A DNA stretch of 59,232 nt from Shewanella saliphila (GCF_014648295.1 NZ_BMQV01000025.1:1-59232); one strand, 5' to 3'. Counted from the stretch's first letter, positions 26,540 to 35,775 are shown. Program-made: numbers and translations. The notes: generated from the sequence alone by a model not told the origin.

Positions 26540-27457
26540 TTAGTCCGCTTGTTTTGCCGTTAACGCAAACACTTGTTGGCAGTACGCTAAATGATGGCGA
26601 ATGTTATCTAAAAATTGTGAGGCCTGGTAATCCACTAAATACCAGTAACTGGCTTGCGTTTGCTCATTATAAAACAGCGCTTCAGCAGTGATTAAATCAT
26701 CTTGTGTTGCATACGATAACCAATGCACGCTCGGTAAATTGTTCAATGCCGCTAACAATGCATATTGTAAATCAGGCTGCGCAGGGCGCTCAGAGGTTAC
26801 TTGTAAAGCTAAAGCCTGAGATGTGCCTATATGATATGTTGGCTTAACATCGCTGTTTCGGCGACGAATAAAATCACTCAATAACACTTCAAACGGGTTA
26901 ATGTCAGGTTGTTCAGCTTGAGTATTAAGCTCTTCAGGAATGGCGGCTTGATCAATCAATAACCCCGGCCAGCTAATATGCGGGTTCGTTAATTGTAATC
27001 CCAGTGCAAGTCTGCGCTCACCTAACCAGTTATGTACCATGCAGGGTAAGTACTCCTGCTCGCTTAGCCCGCGCGAACGTTTAAGCGATGGCATGAGCGA
27101 CATGCGTTGTACCGACATGTCACTGGCTAAAATTGACATCAAAAAACAGGTAACGAGCCCTGATGAAGGCCAACAATGCAATTTCTGTTCGAGGGTTGGT
27201 GCTACTTGGGTTAATAGCGCGATTAATTGTTGATCATCAGCGCTGTTGCTTACCGCAAAAGCATGACTTGATCCTGCATATGGTCCATTACAAATATTGA
27301 TGACATTGTCTGCCTGATGTTCAGTCGCATTGAACACAAACGTATGGCCGACATCAGCTGGTTGCCAGGCGCCAGGTGCATTACCTATCACCGTAACTTG
27401 CTGGTAAGGATTAAGATTTTTATATTCAGGTGTGGCGGGATTTTGTGGCGTGTGCAT
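26540..27457 (-). CDS. Hypothetical protein, 305 residues, not recognised
   Basis: I do not recognise this protein. It starts with an N-terminal YQQVTVIGNAPGAWQP segment and continues TFVFNATEHQADNVINICNGPY. A strand, GN-P loop and later FN could suggest a Rossmann-like nucleotide-sugar site as in GT29-type or related glycosyltransferases, but the resemblance is weak. No signal peptide or transmembrane helices are seen. It is convergent with the LysR gene and divergent from the acyl-CoA dehydrogenase. Codon use looks like that of the neighbours. Confidence 0.6.
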   Translation of the reverse strand: MHTPQNPATPEYKNLNPYQQVTVIGNAPGAWQPADVGHTFVFNATEHQADNVINICNGPYAGSSHAFAVSNSADDQQLIALLTQVAPTLEQKLHCWPSSGLVTCFLMSILASDMSVQRMSLMPSLKRSRGLSEQEYLPCMVHNWLGERRLALGLQLTNPHISWPGLLIDQAAIPEELNTQAEQPDINPFEVLLSDFIRRRNSDVKPTYHIGTSQALALQVTSERPAQPDLQYALLAALNNLPSVHWLSYATQDDLITAEALFYNEQTQASYWYLVDYQASQFLDNIRHHLAYCQQVFALTAKQAD

Positions 27458-27630
27458 TCAGTCTGGTTCGCTTTTTAACATATCAACATCGAGGCGGTAT
27501 CATTTTATGGTTAACCTGATAGCGCAGGGTTACAGGTAATTGTAACTCATTGATCTGGCATAATGTCGATTATCTTAAAAGGTCACACTTTGTTTAAAAA
27601 ACCTTTTCTTTTTGTAACGCTTTAGTATAA

Positions 27631-27650
27631 ATTAAAACAACTGTTTTAAT
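27631..27650. promoter_or_regulatory. PsrA-like palindrome upstream of acyl-CoA dehydrogenase
   Basis: ATTAAAACAACTGTTTTAAT, two 9-bp perfect arms, ends 21 bp before the start codon at 27672. The core AAAC-N4-GTTT agrees with the PsrA box outline of Pseudomonas (GAAAC-N4-GTTTC), and PsrA-type regulators are known to control fatty-acid degradation in Shewanella. Its position over the leader would fit repression. Assignment to PsrA is inference. Confidence 0.5.
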
Positions 27651-27671
27651 TATTCGTTTTAAGAGAGCCCT

Positions 27672-29429
27672 ATGTATCCATATCAAGCCCCATTAAAAGA
27701 CATGCAATTCTTGCTAGAAAACGTTTTTGATGCGCCAACAACCTGGCAGCAACTTCCAGCAATGGCAGAAACGGTAGACATGGATACTGCGTTAGCTATT
27801 TTAGATGAATCAGCCAAAATTAGCCGTGATCTACTGCAACCTTTAAACCGCAATGGCGACGAGCAAGGCGTGGTACATAGCGGTAATGACATCATTACCC
27901 CAGACGGTTTTAAAGAAGCGTACAACCAGTTTGCTGAAGGCGGCTGGGTGGGTTTATGCGGCGAAGCTGATTTTGGCGGCATGGGCATGCCTAAAATGTT
28001 GGGTGTGTTAGTTGACGAAATGGGTTACAGCACCTGTAACTCTTTCACGCTTTATAACTCGCTTACAGCAGGTGCGGCGCTGTGTATCAATGCCCATGCA
28101 ACAGACGAGTTAAAACAAACCTATTTACCTAATTTATATTCTGGCCAATGGGCTGGTGCAATGGACATGACCGAGCCGCATGCGGGTTCAGATTTACGTG
28201 GCATTCGCACTAAAGCCGAGCCACTAGAAGATGGTAGCTATTCAATTACCGGTAATAAAATCTTTATCACTGGCGGCGATCACGACCTAGCAGAAAACGT
28301 GATCCATTTAGTGTTGGCTAAGTTACCAGACTCTAACGGTATCTCATTATTTTTAGTGCCTAAAATCCGTGTTAATGCCGATGGCAGCCTAGGCGAAGCT
28401 AATGGCGTTACTGTCGGTTCAATTGAGCACAAAATGGGCCTAAAAGCCTCTGCAACGTGTGTAATGAACTACGACAATGCCGTAGGTTATCTCATTGGCC
28501 GTCCAGCTCGTGGCTTAGTGTGCATGTTCACTATGATGAACTACGAACGTTTAGCCATTGGCTTACAAGGTTTAGGTAACGGCCAAGCGGCTTATCAGAT
28601 GGCCAGCGATTACGCTAAAGAGCGTCTTCAAGGTGTTGCTGCTGCGGGGTCACCAACAGGGGCCACTTCTGATCCTATTATTGTGCATGGCGATGTGCGC
28701 AGAATGTTACTCACTATCAGAGCCTTGACTGAAGCGGGCCGTGCACTATCTGTGTATACCGGTAAGCAGTTAGACTTAGCCAAATACGCCAGCGATGATG
28801 TGCAAGCCAAAGCTGTTCGTTATGTTGGCTTGTTAACGCCAGTATCAAAAGCATTTTTAACCGATCGCGGCCTAGATACCACAGTGATGGGGCAACAAGT
28901 ATTTGGCGGCCATGGTTATATACGTGAAACCGGTATTGAGCAGTTTGTGCGTGATACGCGTATTGCACAAATTTATGAAGGTACTAACGGTATTCAGGCC
29001 ATTGACTTTTTAGGCCGTAAAGTGACCGGTGACAATGTCGCAACCTTGACTGAGTTTGTGGCAGACGTGAACGCGGGTCTCGCTGAGTTAACTCAAGCCA
29101 ATGCCGATCATAAAGCGAAAGTAAGCAAGGTGTTTGCTGAGTTATTGGCGACTGCGAATTACATCAATGACAATAAACATGAACAACCTGCGCTGGTTAA
29201 CTCATGTGCGGTCGACTTTTTAGATGCCTTTGGTTATGCACTTTATGGTTACTTCTGGTTATTAATGGCAGATAAAGCCAGCGGCCATGAAGACACGACT
29301 TTTGCCGCGCAAAAGCAATATGTTGCAGATTTTTATATGGACAAGTTGTTGTCTAAATCTCAATACCATTTATCACAAGTTAATCAAGGTGATAAGTCTA
29401 TTATGGCCATGCCTGCTGAGATGTTCTAA
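27672..29429 (+). CDS. Acyl-CoA dehydrogenase with C-terminal extension (FadE-type)
   Basis: FAD acyl-CoA dehydrogenase of 585 residues, longer than the standard 380-400. Central motifs DMTEPHAGSDLRGIRTKAE and ITGNKIFITGGDHD are typical of the beta domain. The C-terminal catalytic region GGHGYIRETGIEQFVRD and YEGTNGIQAIDFLGRK carries the active-site Glu (YEGTNG). The final about 120 residues form the extra helical domain seen in the long FadE5/AcdH class. It catalyses the first step of beta-oxidation. Monocistronic, flanked by a PsrA-like palindrome and a terminator. Confidence 0.93.
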   Translation: MYPYQAPLKDMQFLLENVFDAPTTWQQLPAMAETVDMDTALAILDESAKISRDLLQPLNRNGDEQGVVHSGNDIITPDGFKEAYNQFAEGGWVGLCGEADFGGMGMPKMLGVLVDEMGYSTCNSFTLYNSLTAGAALCINAHATDELKQTYLPNLYSGQWAGAMDMTEPHAGSDLRGIRTKAEPLEDGSYSITGNKIFITGGDHDLAENVIHLVLAKLPDSNGISLFLVPKIRVNADGSLGEANGVTVGSIEHKMGLKASATCVMNYDNAVGYLIGRPARGLVCMFTMMNYERLAIGLQGLGNGQAAYQMASDYAKERLQGVAAAGSPTGATSDPIIVHGDVRRMLLTIRALTEAGRALSVYTGKQLDLAKYASDDVQAKAVRYVGLLTPVSKAFLTDRGLDTTVMGQQVFGGHGYIRETGIEQFVRDTRIAQIYEGTNGIQAIDFLGRKVTGDNVATLTEFVADVNAGLAELTQANADHKAKVSKVFAELLATANYINDNKHEQPALVNSCAVDFLDAFGYALYGYFWLLMADKASGHEDTTFAAQKQYVADFYMDKLLSKSQYHLSQVNQGDKSIMAMPAEMF

Positions 29430-29456
29430 ACCACTTCCGTGGATAATAGACAACAC

Positions 29457-29488
29457 AATAAGCCTTCCTAATGGAAGGCTTATTTATA
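29457..29488 (+). terminator. Terminator of the acyl-CoA dehydrogenase gene
   Basis: Perfect 12-bp stem AATAAGCCTTCC (29457-29468) with GGAAGGCTTATT (29473-29484), loop TAAT, then TATATT. It may serve the convergent hyp transcript too. Confidence 0.85.
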
Positions 29489-29504
29489 TTAGTTAGCGGC
29501 GTAT

Positions 29505-29669
29505 TTATTTGCTGCGTTTCCAATAGATAAACGCCACAATCGCAATTAAGGCGATGGCCGGTGCAAGATCCATTAAGTGATGAAATAATCCAACACCACC
29601 GTGTCCCTCATGTGCCATAGCAAGAGTTGGAGTAGCGGCAAGAATAAAGGCAAGTGATAAGTATTTCAT
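29505..29669 (-). CDS. 54-residue His-rich signal-peptide/TM microprotein after hypA
   Basis: A small gene of 54 residues. It begins with a clear Sec leader (MKYLSLAFILAATPTLAMA, likely cut after AMA). The mature part starts HEGHGGVGLFHH, with four histidines and one Glu in the first 12 residues, followed by one transmembrane helix (about 35-50) and a basic end KRSK. A ribosome site (AAAGGA) lies about 7 bp upstream of the ATG. It is 58 bp downstream of hypA on the same strand and therefore at the end of the hydrogenase transcript. The periplasmic/membrane-surface His motif could bind a metal such as Ni2+, but function is unknown. Confidence 0.75.
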   Translation of the reverse strand: MKYLSLAFILAATPTLAMAHEGHGGVGLFHHLMDLAPAIALIAIVAFIYWKRSK

Positions 29670-29727
29670 GGTGTAGTCCTTTTATTGTGTTCACTTTTTT
29701 GTTTTACGGTATGTGTGGTTAATAACG

Positions 29728-30072
29728 TCAGGTATCGAGTACCAGTTGCATTAACATCATGTCTTCGCCATCAATGACTAAGGTATTATTACTGGTACAA
29801 ATAGGGCAGATAATGGTGCGCTCATCGACTTGTGACTGTTGGTCACAATCGCGGCACTGCAGCACCAATGGTTGAATATTCATCACTAGTTTGGCGTTAT
29901 GGCAAATGGTTTCAAGCTTAAAGGTTTCAAATGCTTGAGCTAACAACGCCGGCTCTACGCCACTTAAAATGCCAATTTTAAGTTCTACCTGTTCAATGCC
30001 TTGTGCCTGATGTTGCAGCGCTAGGCTTTCACATTGTTCCATTAACGACATGACTATCGAATATTCGTGCAT
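29728..30072 (-). CDS. hypA: Hydrogenase nickel incorporation protein HypA
   Basis: Nickel metallochaperone for the [NiFe] active site, 114 residues. It must start at ATG 30072 to give the conserved N-terminal MHE Ni-binding motif; an in-frame TTG at 30078 would bury it. A zinc site with two CxxC pairs is seen (CRDC and CPIC). The start codon overlaps the hypE stop by 1 bp (TAATG). Works with HypB. Confidence 0.96.
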   Translation of the reverse strand: MHEYSIVMSLMEQCESLALQHQAQGIEQVELKIGILSGVEPALLAQAFETFKLETICHNAKLVMNIQPLVLQCRDCDQQSQVDERTIICPICTSNNTLVIDGEDMMLMQLVLDT

Positions 30073-31079
30073 TAACAAATCCTTGGCAGTAATTCACCTT
30101 GTGGTAAATCCAAGTAACGGCTACTGCCCCAAGGTGTGTTTAAAATCACTTTCCCCGGTTGCTTCTTGGTGACATGGCCAATGATTGCGGCCTGTTCACA
30201 ATGGCCATAGCGTTGCATCACTTCTATGGCGCCGTGGGCAAGCTCTTTTGGCACCGACAGTAAAAAGGTACCTTCATTGGCTAAATCGTAAGGTTCAAAA
30301 CCAAATAGTTCACATAAGCCTTTGACTTCATCGCACACAGGGATGGCGGTTTCATCGACACTGATGCCCACATTGGAAGCTACCGCCCATTCATTTAATA
30401 CCGCTGAAATACCGCCACGGGTCGCATCACGCATCGCGTGGATTTTGATGTTTGCCGCCAGTAATTGCTCGACAATAGGCCACAGGGTGTCACAGTCACT
30501 GCAAAGAGATGACTCAAGCGTCAAGCCATCACGGGCCATTAAAATGGCCGCGCCATGACGACCTATGTCTCTAGAGACAATGATCGCGTCGTCTGTTTGT
30601 AAGTGTTTAGCCGAAATGTTTGGGTTTAAAATACGCCCAACACCTGAAGTATTGATAAACAGGCCATCGGCACAGCCTTTAGGCACCACTTTGGTGTCTC
30701 CGCAGACAATTCTGGCTCCCGATTTATGTAATTCTTCGGCCATGCTGTTCACAATGGCGCTTAAGTCATCAAGCGCAAACCCTTCTTCAATAATAAAGCT
30801 GCAACTTAAGTATTCTGGTTGAGCGGCCATCATCGCAAGGTCATTTACCGTACCGGCAACGGATAACTTGCCAATATCACCACCAGCAAAAAAGAGTGGA
30901 GAGACCGTGAAAGAGTCGGTTGTAAAAGCAATATGGCCACACATGTTTAATTTGGCGGCATCTTCTTGCGAAGCTAAAATAGGGTTGTTAAACGCCTTAA
31001 AAAACATCTCAGTAATTAACTGATTCATTTCTTTACCGCCACCACCATGGCTTAGCTGTACTGTCTTTTTAGTTGCCAT
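30072..31079 (-). CDS. hypE: Hydrogenase maturation protein HypE
   Basis: Dehydrates the thiocarbamate on its own C-terminal cysteine to the cyanide ligand of the hydrogenase Fe centre. PurM-like ATPase fold with SHGGGGKEM at the start, DSFTVSPLFFAGGDIGKLSVAGTVNDLAM in the middle (in shorter conserved pieces) and the essential C-terminal PRIC. The start MATKKTVQL at 31079 is preferred because GGAG lies 8 bp upstream; an in-frame ATG at 31094 is the alternative. It overlaps hypD by 11 bp. Confidence 0.96.
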   Translation of the reverse strand: MATKKTVQLSHGGGGKEMNQLITEMFFKAFNNPILASQEDAAKLNMCGHIAFTTDSFTVSPLFFAGGDIGKLSVAGTVNDLAMMAAQPEYLSCSFIIEEGFALDDLSAIVNSMAEELHKSGARIVCGDTKVVPKGCADGLFINTSGVGRILNPNISAKHLQTDDAIIVSRDIGRHGAAILMARDGLTLESSLCSDCDTLWPIVEQLLAANIKIHAMRDATRGGISAVLNEWAVASNVGISVDETAIPVCDEVKGLCELFGFEPYDLANEGTFLLSVPKELAHGAIEVMQRYGHCEQAAIIGHVTKKQPGKVILNTPWGSSRYLDLPQGELLPRIC

Positions 31080-32196
31080 TTTGTACTTCTCCATAGCGAT
31101 AATAAGCGTTACAAGCTCCTTCTGAGCTCACCATACAACTGCCCAATGGCGTTTGTGGCGTACAGCCTCGGCCAAAAACTTTGCAGTCCTTTGGTTTTGA
31201 TAATCCACGTAAAATATCACCACATTGGCATGCTTTATGGTCATCAATTTCAGTTGTGGGTAGCACCTCAACGTAGATACGTTCAGCGTCTCGGTGTTGA
31301 TATTCGGGTTTTAAAGTAAGCGCAGAGCGCGCGATTGGCCCTAGTCCGCGCCAACGAAAGCTGTCACGCACGGTAAAATAAGTATCCACCAGTTGCTGTG
31401 CTGCAAGGTTGCCTTCATAGGTCACTGAGCGGCTGTATTGATTATCTAGCACAGCTTCGCCAGCCACTTTTTGTTTTACAATGCGTAAAATAGACTCCAT
31501 CACATCGACAGGTTCAAAACCAGACACCACCACAGGTGTGTTGTAATTGTCGACTGCTGGTTGATAAATTTTAGCGCCGCTGATCACGCTGACATGTGCC
31601 GGGCCAATAAACGCATTTACCTGAGCGCGACTGTCTGCCATTACTGCATTGATGGCAGGGGGAACCAGCACATGATTAATATGAAACAATAGGTTAGGGA
31701 TGTGTTGCGCTTCAGCCTGGGCAATCAATGCAGCGGTCATCGGGGTGGATGTTTCAAAGCCGATGGCAAAAAAGATCACGGTTTTATCAGGGTTGTCTCG
31801 GGCGATGGTTAATGTATCGAGTGGGTCGTAAATGGGGCGGATATCGCAACCCTGAGATCGAAATTGCGCCAGACTACCCATAGAACCAGGCACTCTTATC
31901 ATATCGCCTAGGGTGACTAAAATAACATCGTCTTGACTGGCAAGTACTGCCGCGTGATCAATGCGTTCCTTTGGCATCACGCACACGGGGCAACCTGGTC
32001 CGTGAATAAAGCGAATGTTGTCTGGCAGTAGTTGCAATAACCCGTATTTCATAATGGTATGTGTATGGCCACCACACACTTCCATTATGTTAATTTGCTC
32101 TGTGGTTTGCGCTGCCTGCTCGCGAATTAACGCCGCTAAATGACCAATCGTTTTTGGGTCTCGAAACCCTTGATAGAAGTCATTAAGGCTGATCAT
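31069..32196 (-). CDS. hypD: Hydrogenase maturation protein HypD
   Basis: Scaffold for assembly of Fe(CN)2CO with HypC. 375 residues. Visible are CGGHTHTIMKYG, GPGCPVCVMP and the C-terminal [4Fe-4S] site region with KACQCGD, DCKVFGRGC and GSCMVSSEGAC. The start overlaps the hypC stop (TAATG). Confidence 0.97.
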   Translation of the reverse strand: MISLNDFYQGFRDPKTIGHLAALIREQAAQTTEQINIMEVCGGHTHTIMKYGLLQLLPDNIRFIHGPGCPVCVMPKERIDHAAVLASQDDVILVTLGDMIRVPGSMGSLAQFRSQGCDIRPIYDPLDTLTIARDNPDKTVIFFAIGFETSTPMTAALIAQAEAQHIPNLLFHINHVLVPPAINAVMADSRAQVNAFIGPAHVSVISGAKIYQPAVDNYNTPVVVSGFEPVDVMESILRIVKQKVAGEAVLDNQYSRSVTYEGNLAAQQLVDTYFTVRDSFRWRGLGPIARSALTLKPEYQHRDAERIYVEVLPTTEIDDHKACQCGDILRGLSKPKDCKVFGRGCTPQTPLGSCMVSSEGACNAYYRYGEVQNGN

Positions 32197-32435
32197 TACT
32201 CTGACTCCAATTGCATTTTTTCAACGATTTCTTGGTATAAATCTAGACTTTGTTGCGCATCTTTGTCATCGATTTTATTCATCACAAAACCAATATGAAT
32301 TAATACAAAGTCTCCTTCGGTTAACGGTTCGGTCATTAAATGACTGCTCACACGACGGCGCACGCCTAGCGTGTCAACTGTAACGCTGGCATCATTATGT
32401 ATTTCAACAACTTTTGAAGGGACTGATAAGCACAT
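32196..32435 (-). CDS. hypC: Hydrogenase assembly chaperone HypC
   Basis: 79-residue chaperone that partners HypD and the large subunit precursor. It starts MCLSVP with the essential Cys2, and has the GDFVLIHIGFVMNKID signature. It begins 2 bp after hypB and overlaps hypD by 1 bp, so the hypB-C-D group is translationally coupled. Confidence 0.96.
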   Translation of the reverse strand: MCLSVPSKVVEIHNDASVTVDTLGVRRRVSSHLMTEPLTEGDFVLIHIGFVMNKIDDKDAQQSLDLYQEIVEKMQLESE

Positions 32436-32437
32436 GG

Positions 32438-33190
32438 TTAGCGCTCCAGATTATCATCAATCCAATGCACAAAGGCATTCATTGAATCAGAATTTTTCAC
32501 TGAGACTACAAAAAGCTCCACATTAGGATTTAACTTTTGTAGCTGCGCTTTGGCTTCTTCAATACTAAAATCAAAGTATGGCAGTAAGTCAGATTTGGTA
32601 ATTACCACCACATCTGCGCGGCGAAACATCACCGGATACTTTTCAATTTTGTCATCGCCCTCTGGCACCGACAGCAAGACGATATTTTTATGGGTGCCAA
32701 CATCGTAGCTGGCGGGGCACACTAAATTACCGACGTTTTCCACAAAGCAAATATCAATGGGGTTGAGGTCAATATGATGTAATGCGCCATGCACCATAAA
32801 GGCATCTAGGTGACAAGCTGAACCTGTTTGAATTTGATACGCATTAATCCCTTTGGCAATTAAGCGGTCGGCATCGCGTGAGGTTTCTAAATCGCCTTCA
32901 ATCACCGCGAATTTGTGATTAAGGTATTCGGGAAGGCACTCTAGTAAGGTGGTCTTGCCGCTACCAGGGCTACTCATTAAGTTAAATGCAGTGACATGCT
33001 GAGCTGCAAAATGATCGCGGTTGTGTTGTGCTTCAATATCGTTTTTATCCAAAATTTTATGGATAACCGCCAAGGTCTTCTTGTCGTTTAATTGAGGGTT
33101 ACTGTGAAGTTGCCCATGATGATGATCGCCATGAGTATGTTGATGCCCCACATCGTCATGGGTGATAGAACAGCCGCAATCTTTGCACAT
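32438..33190 (-). CDS. hypB: Hydrogenase nickel incorporation GTPase HypB
   Basis: GTPase that inserts Ni with HypA. 250 residues. The N-terminus MCKDCGC has the high-affinity CxxCGC metal motif, followed by a His-rich stretch (HQHTHGDHHHG) for Ni storage. G-domain motifs are SSPGSGKTTLL (P-loop), the metal-site Cys in GSACHLD and FVENVGNLVCPA, and TKSD for guanine. It is separated by 185 bp from hypF, the largest gap in the operon, which holds a CRP-like site. Confidence 0.97.
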   Translation of the reverse strand: MCKDCGCSITHDDVGHQHTHGDHHHGQLHSNPQLNDKKTLAVIHKILDKNDIEAQHNRDHFAAQHVTAFNLMSSPGSGKTTLLECLPEYLNHKFAVIEGDLETSRDADRLIAKGINAYQIQTGSACHLDAFMVHGALHHIDLNPIDICFVENVGNLVCPASYDVGTHKNIVLLSVPEGDDKIEKYPVMFRRADVVVITKSDLLPYFDFSIEEAKAQLQKLNPNVELFVVSVKNSDSMNAFVHWIDDNLER

Positions 33191-33312
33191 GTTATTTCCT
33201 TGTAAACCTGATTTACCTTAGTATTAGTGTCAGATAACTTACACATGGATTCTTTGATGCAAGTCAGTTTTTAATAAAAACAAAGTGAACAAGCGCAAAA
33301 TCAAGATGAAAA

Positions 33313-33328
33313 TGTGATCTGAACCACA
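33313..33328. promoter_or_regulatory. CRP-like site between hypF and hypB
   Basis: TGTGATCTGAACCACA matches the CRP core TGTGA-N6-TCACA in 9 of 10 positions. It lies about 125 bp upstream of hypB in the only sizeable gap of the hydrogenase operon. An internal, cAMP-CRP-controlled promoter for hypBCDEA is possible; CRP is a known regulator of anaerobic respiration in Shewanella. No promoter elements were fixed. Confidence 0.4.
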
Positions 33329-33375
33329 GCAGTAATCTTGTAAACCATGCAGTTTGTATTCTTTTTCTAGTGCTT

Positions 33376-35775
33376 TTATTGCGCCCACCAATGTACGCCA
33401 TACCATAATTGACCCAGGGCGATACCGCCGTCATTAATGGGCACATGTTGACTGGTTAATACCTGATGATTAGCACGTTTACTTAGCGTTAAACATTGAC
33501 TGAGTAAGGTTTTATTTTGAAAGACGCCACCACAAAAAACTTGCGGGTAGTCACGATAATCTTGTGCCACCCGATCAATCTTATCCGCTATTTCAGCCAT
33601 AAATTGCCAGCATAGTTGTTGAGTTAGGAGAGCTGTTGTTATCGCAGAGTCTTGTTGATGAGCCGCTAGCACTAATTGAGTCATAAATTGGCTGCTATGC
33701 CACTGAATCACATCGCTGTTATGCGCTTTAGAGGCGCAATGTTGCGATAAGCTAATCTTACTTATCGCGGTGTTAAACTGACTGTTTTGATCTGCGTCTT
33801 GTTGTAAATATTGATTGGCCGCAGTTTCAATCATCATGCCAGCCTGACCTTCATAGTCATTTTGCTCAAGTAAATTAAGCCCAACAGCCAACGCATCAAA
33901 TAAGCGACCCACCGAGCGGCACTTAATACAGTGGCTGTTGTTTACCCATAACCGATGCAAATTAGTCACGGTTTGCGTGCCTAAATGATTAATCGCATTA
34001 ATGGGCAAACGTAATACCTGCTCAAGCGATAAATGCTCAAATAGCAGTGCCAATAAAATGCGTACTGGCTGCTTAATCGCTTGCTCACCGCCAATCAATG
34101 TAAACTCACTAAAATGAGCGAGGGTAGTAAAGCCATTTATGTCGGCTAGCATCACCTCGCTGCCCCATAAGGTGCCGTCATCGCCAAGCCCAGTGCCATC
34201 AAAACTCACCCCAAAAACCGTATCTGTGTGTTGGTGCGCGGCCATTACCGACAATACATGCGCGTAATGATGTTGAATGCCAACACATTGACTGCTGGGT
34301 AATTCATGTTGTTCTTGATACGCCATAGCCCATTGGCTTGGCGCATATTGTGGGTGATTATCATGAACGACATGGCTTGGATTAAAGTCATATAAGCGGG
34401 TAAAGGTGGCCAAACTTTGATGAAAATATTGCTGTGCCTCAAGGCTGAATAAATCACCAATGTGTGGCGACAATATCATGTTGTGATCAAAGCCAAAGGC
34501 GACAGCATTTTTTTGCTGCGCGCCCACTGCGAGCACATGTCGTGTTCCAACGCTCTGTTCATCATCAACATTAATGGTGAGTGGCGCATACCCTCGCGCT
34601 AAGCGGATCACTTGAATTTGGTTATCAATCACTTGTACCACACTATCATCGCAAGCATTAATAATGGCCCTGTTATGGTCCAATATTGCATCAACGACAT
34701 GGCCGAGATGACGTTTAATCTCTGCGCTATCGCCAATAATGGGCTCGCCGCTTCGATTTGCACTCGTGGCAACAATGGGATTACCGACAAGTTGCATCAG
34801 TAAATGATGCAATGGCGTATAAGGTAAAAATACTCCAAGCCTATCAATGCCAGGTGCCAATTGCTCACTCAAACCTAATGGGTTAATTGGTAACTTGGTT
34901 AGCAAGGTAATGGGCTTTTCGGCGCTATTTAATAAGTCCCACTCGGTTTGATTGGCCGTCACACATTGTCTAGCTTGGTTTAGGTCTTTTACCATGATGG
35001 CTAACGGCTTGGCTGGACGATGTTTACGTTGGCGTAGCCTAGATACGGCCTCATCGTTGGTGGCATCACACACTAAATGAAATCCACCTAGGCCTTTAAT
35101 GGCCACAATGGCACCTTGCTTAATAAGCTGAACGGCTTGTTTTAGTGCATCGTATTGGCTCAACTCATCGTTTGATAGCGTCGTCAATTGCGATGCTAAC
35201 ACACTTAATTGTAGCTGTGGCCCGCATTGTAGACAGCTCACTGGCTGCGCATGGTAGCGCCTGTTAAGCGGGTCTGTGTAAGATGCAGCACACTCAGGGC
35301 ACATATCAAACTTAGCCATAGCGGTATTACAACGGTCGTAAGGCAAGGCATTGATAATGGTATAGCGTGGACCGCAATTGGTGCAGTTGGTAAACGGATA
35401 ATGATAATGACGGTTGCTAGGATCGTTTATCTCGTCTAAACAATCCTGACAGACACTTTTGTCGGTAGAAATAGCCACATTGGCATGTTCGCCGGGCAAT
35501 ACTTGGCTGTCGATAATACTAAATGAGTTAAAACTGACATCAGCGCTGCAAGGAGTTTGCTCAATATGGTCAATACGGGCAAGGGGCGGTGGGCAGCTTT
35601 GCAGTGTATCGATAAATAAATCAATCACAGCAGACGGGCCCTGTAATTCAATCGTCACGCCTAAGTGATTATTGAGTACCGTGCCAAATAAGTTGAGTTC
35701 TGTGGCAAGCCGATAAACAAAGGGCCGAAAGCCGACCCCCTGTACAATGCCTTTAACAAATACTGTAATTTGCAT
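33376..35775 (-). CDS. hypF: Carbamoyltransferase HypF
   Basis: Makes the carbamoyl group that becomes the cyanide ligands, transferring it to the HypE Cys. 799 residues with all domains: acylphosphatase (1-90, GVGFRPFVYR with R17), a double zinc finger C109-x2-C112-x18-C131-x2-C134 and C159-x2-C162-x18-C181-x2-C184, a YrdC-like domain (about 200-390, IKGLGGFHLVCDA), and a Kae1-like domain with HHYAHVLSVMAAH and FCGGVFQNKTLL...INDGGIALGQ in its separate motifs. It follows the HypF-like paralogue by 47 bp. Confidence 0.97.
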   Translation of the reverse strand: MQITVFVKGIVQGVGFRPFVYRLATELNLFGTVLNNHLGVTIELQGPSAVIDLFIDTLQSCPPPLARIDHIEQTPCSADVSFNSFSIIDSQVLPGEHANVAISTDKSVCQDCLDEINDPSNRHYHYPFTNCTNCGPRYTIINALPYDRCNTAMAKFDMCPECAASYTDPLNRRYHAQPVSCLQCGPQLQLSVLASQLTTLSNDELSQYDALKQAVQLIKQGAIVAIKGLGGFHLVCDATNDEAVSRLRQRKHRPAKPLAIMVKDLNQARQCVTANQTEWDLLNSAEKPITLLTKLPINPLGLSEQLAPGIDRLGVFLPYTPLHHLLMQLVGNPIVATSANRSGEPIIGDSAEIKRHLGHVVDAILDHNRAIINACDDSVVQVIDNQIQVIRLARGYAPLTINVDDEQSVGTRHVLAVGAQQKNAVAFGFDHNMILSPHIGDLFSLEAQQYFHQSLATFTRLYDFNPSHVVHDNHPQYAPSQWAMAYQEQHELPSSQCVGIQHHYAHVLSVMAAHQHTDTVFGVSFDGTGLGDDGTLWGSEVMLADINGFTTLAHFSEFTLIGGEQAIKQPVRILLALLFEHLSLEQVLRLPINAINHLGTQTVTNLHRLWVNNSHCIKCRSVGRLFDALAVGLNLLEQNDYEGQAGMMIETAANQYLQQDADQNSQFNTAISKISLSQHCASKAHNSDVIQWHSSQFMTQLVLAAHQQDSAITTALLTQQLCWQFMAEIADKIDRVAQDYRDYPQVFCGGVFQNKTLLSQCLTLSKRANHQVLTSQHVPINDGGIALGQLWYGVHWWAQ

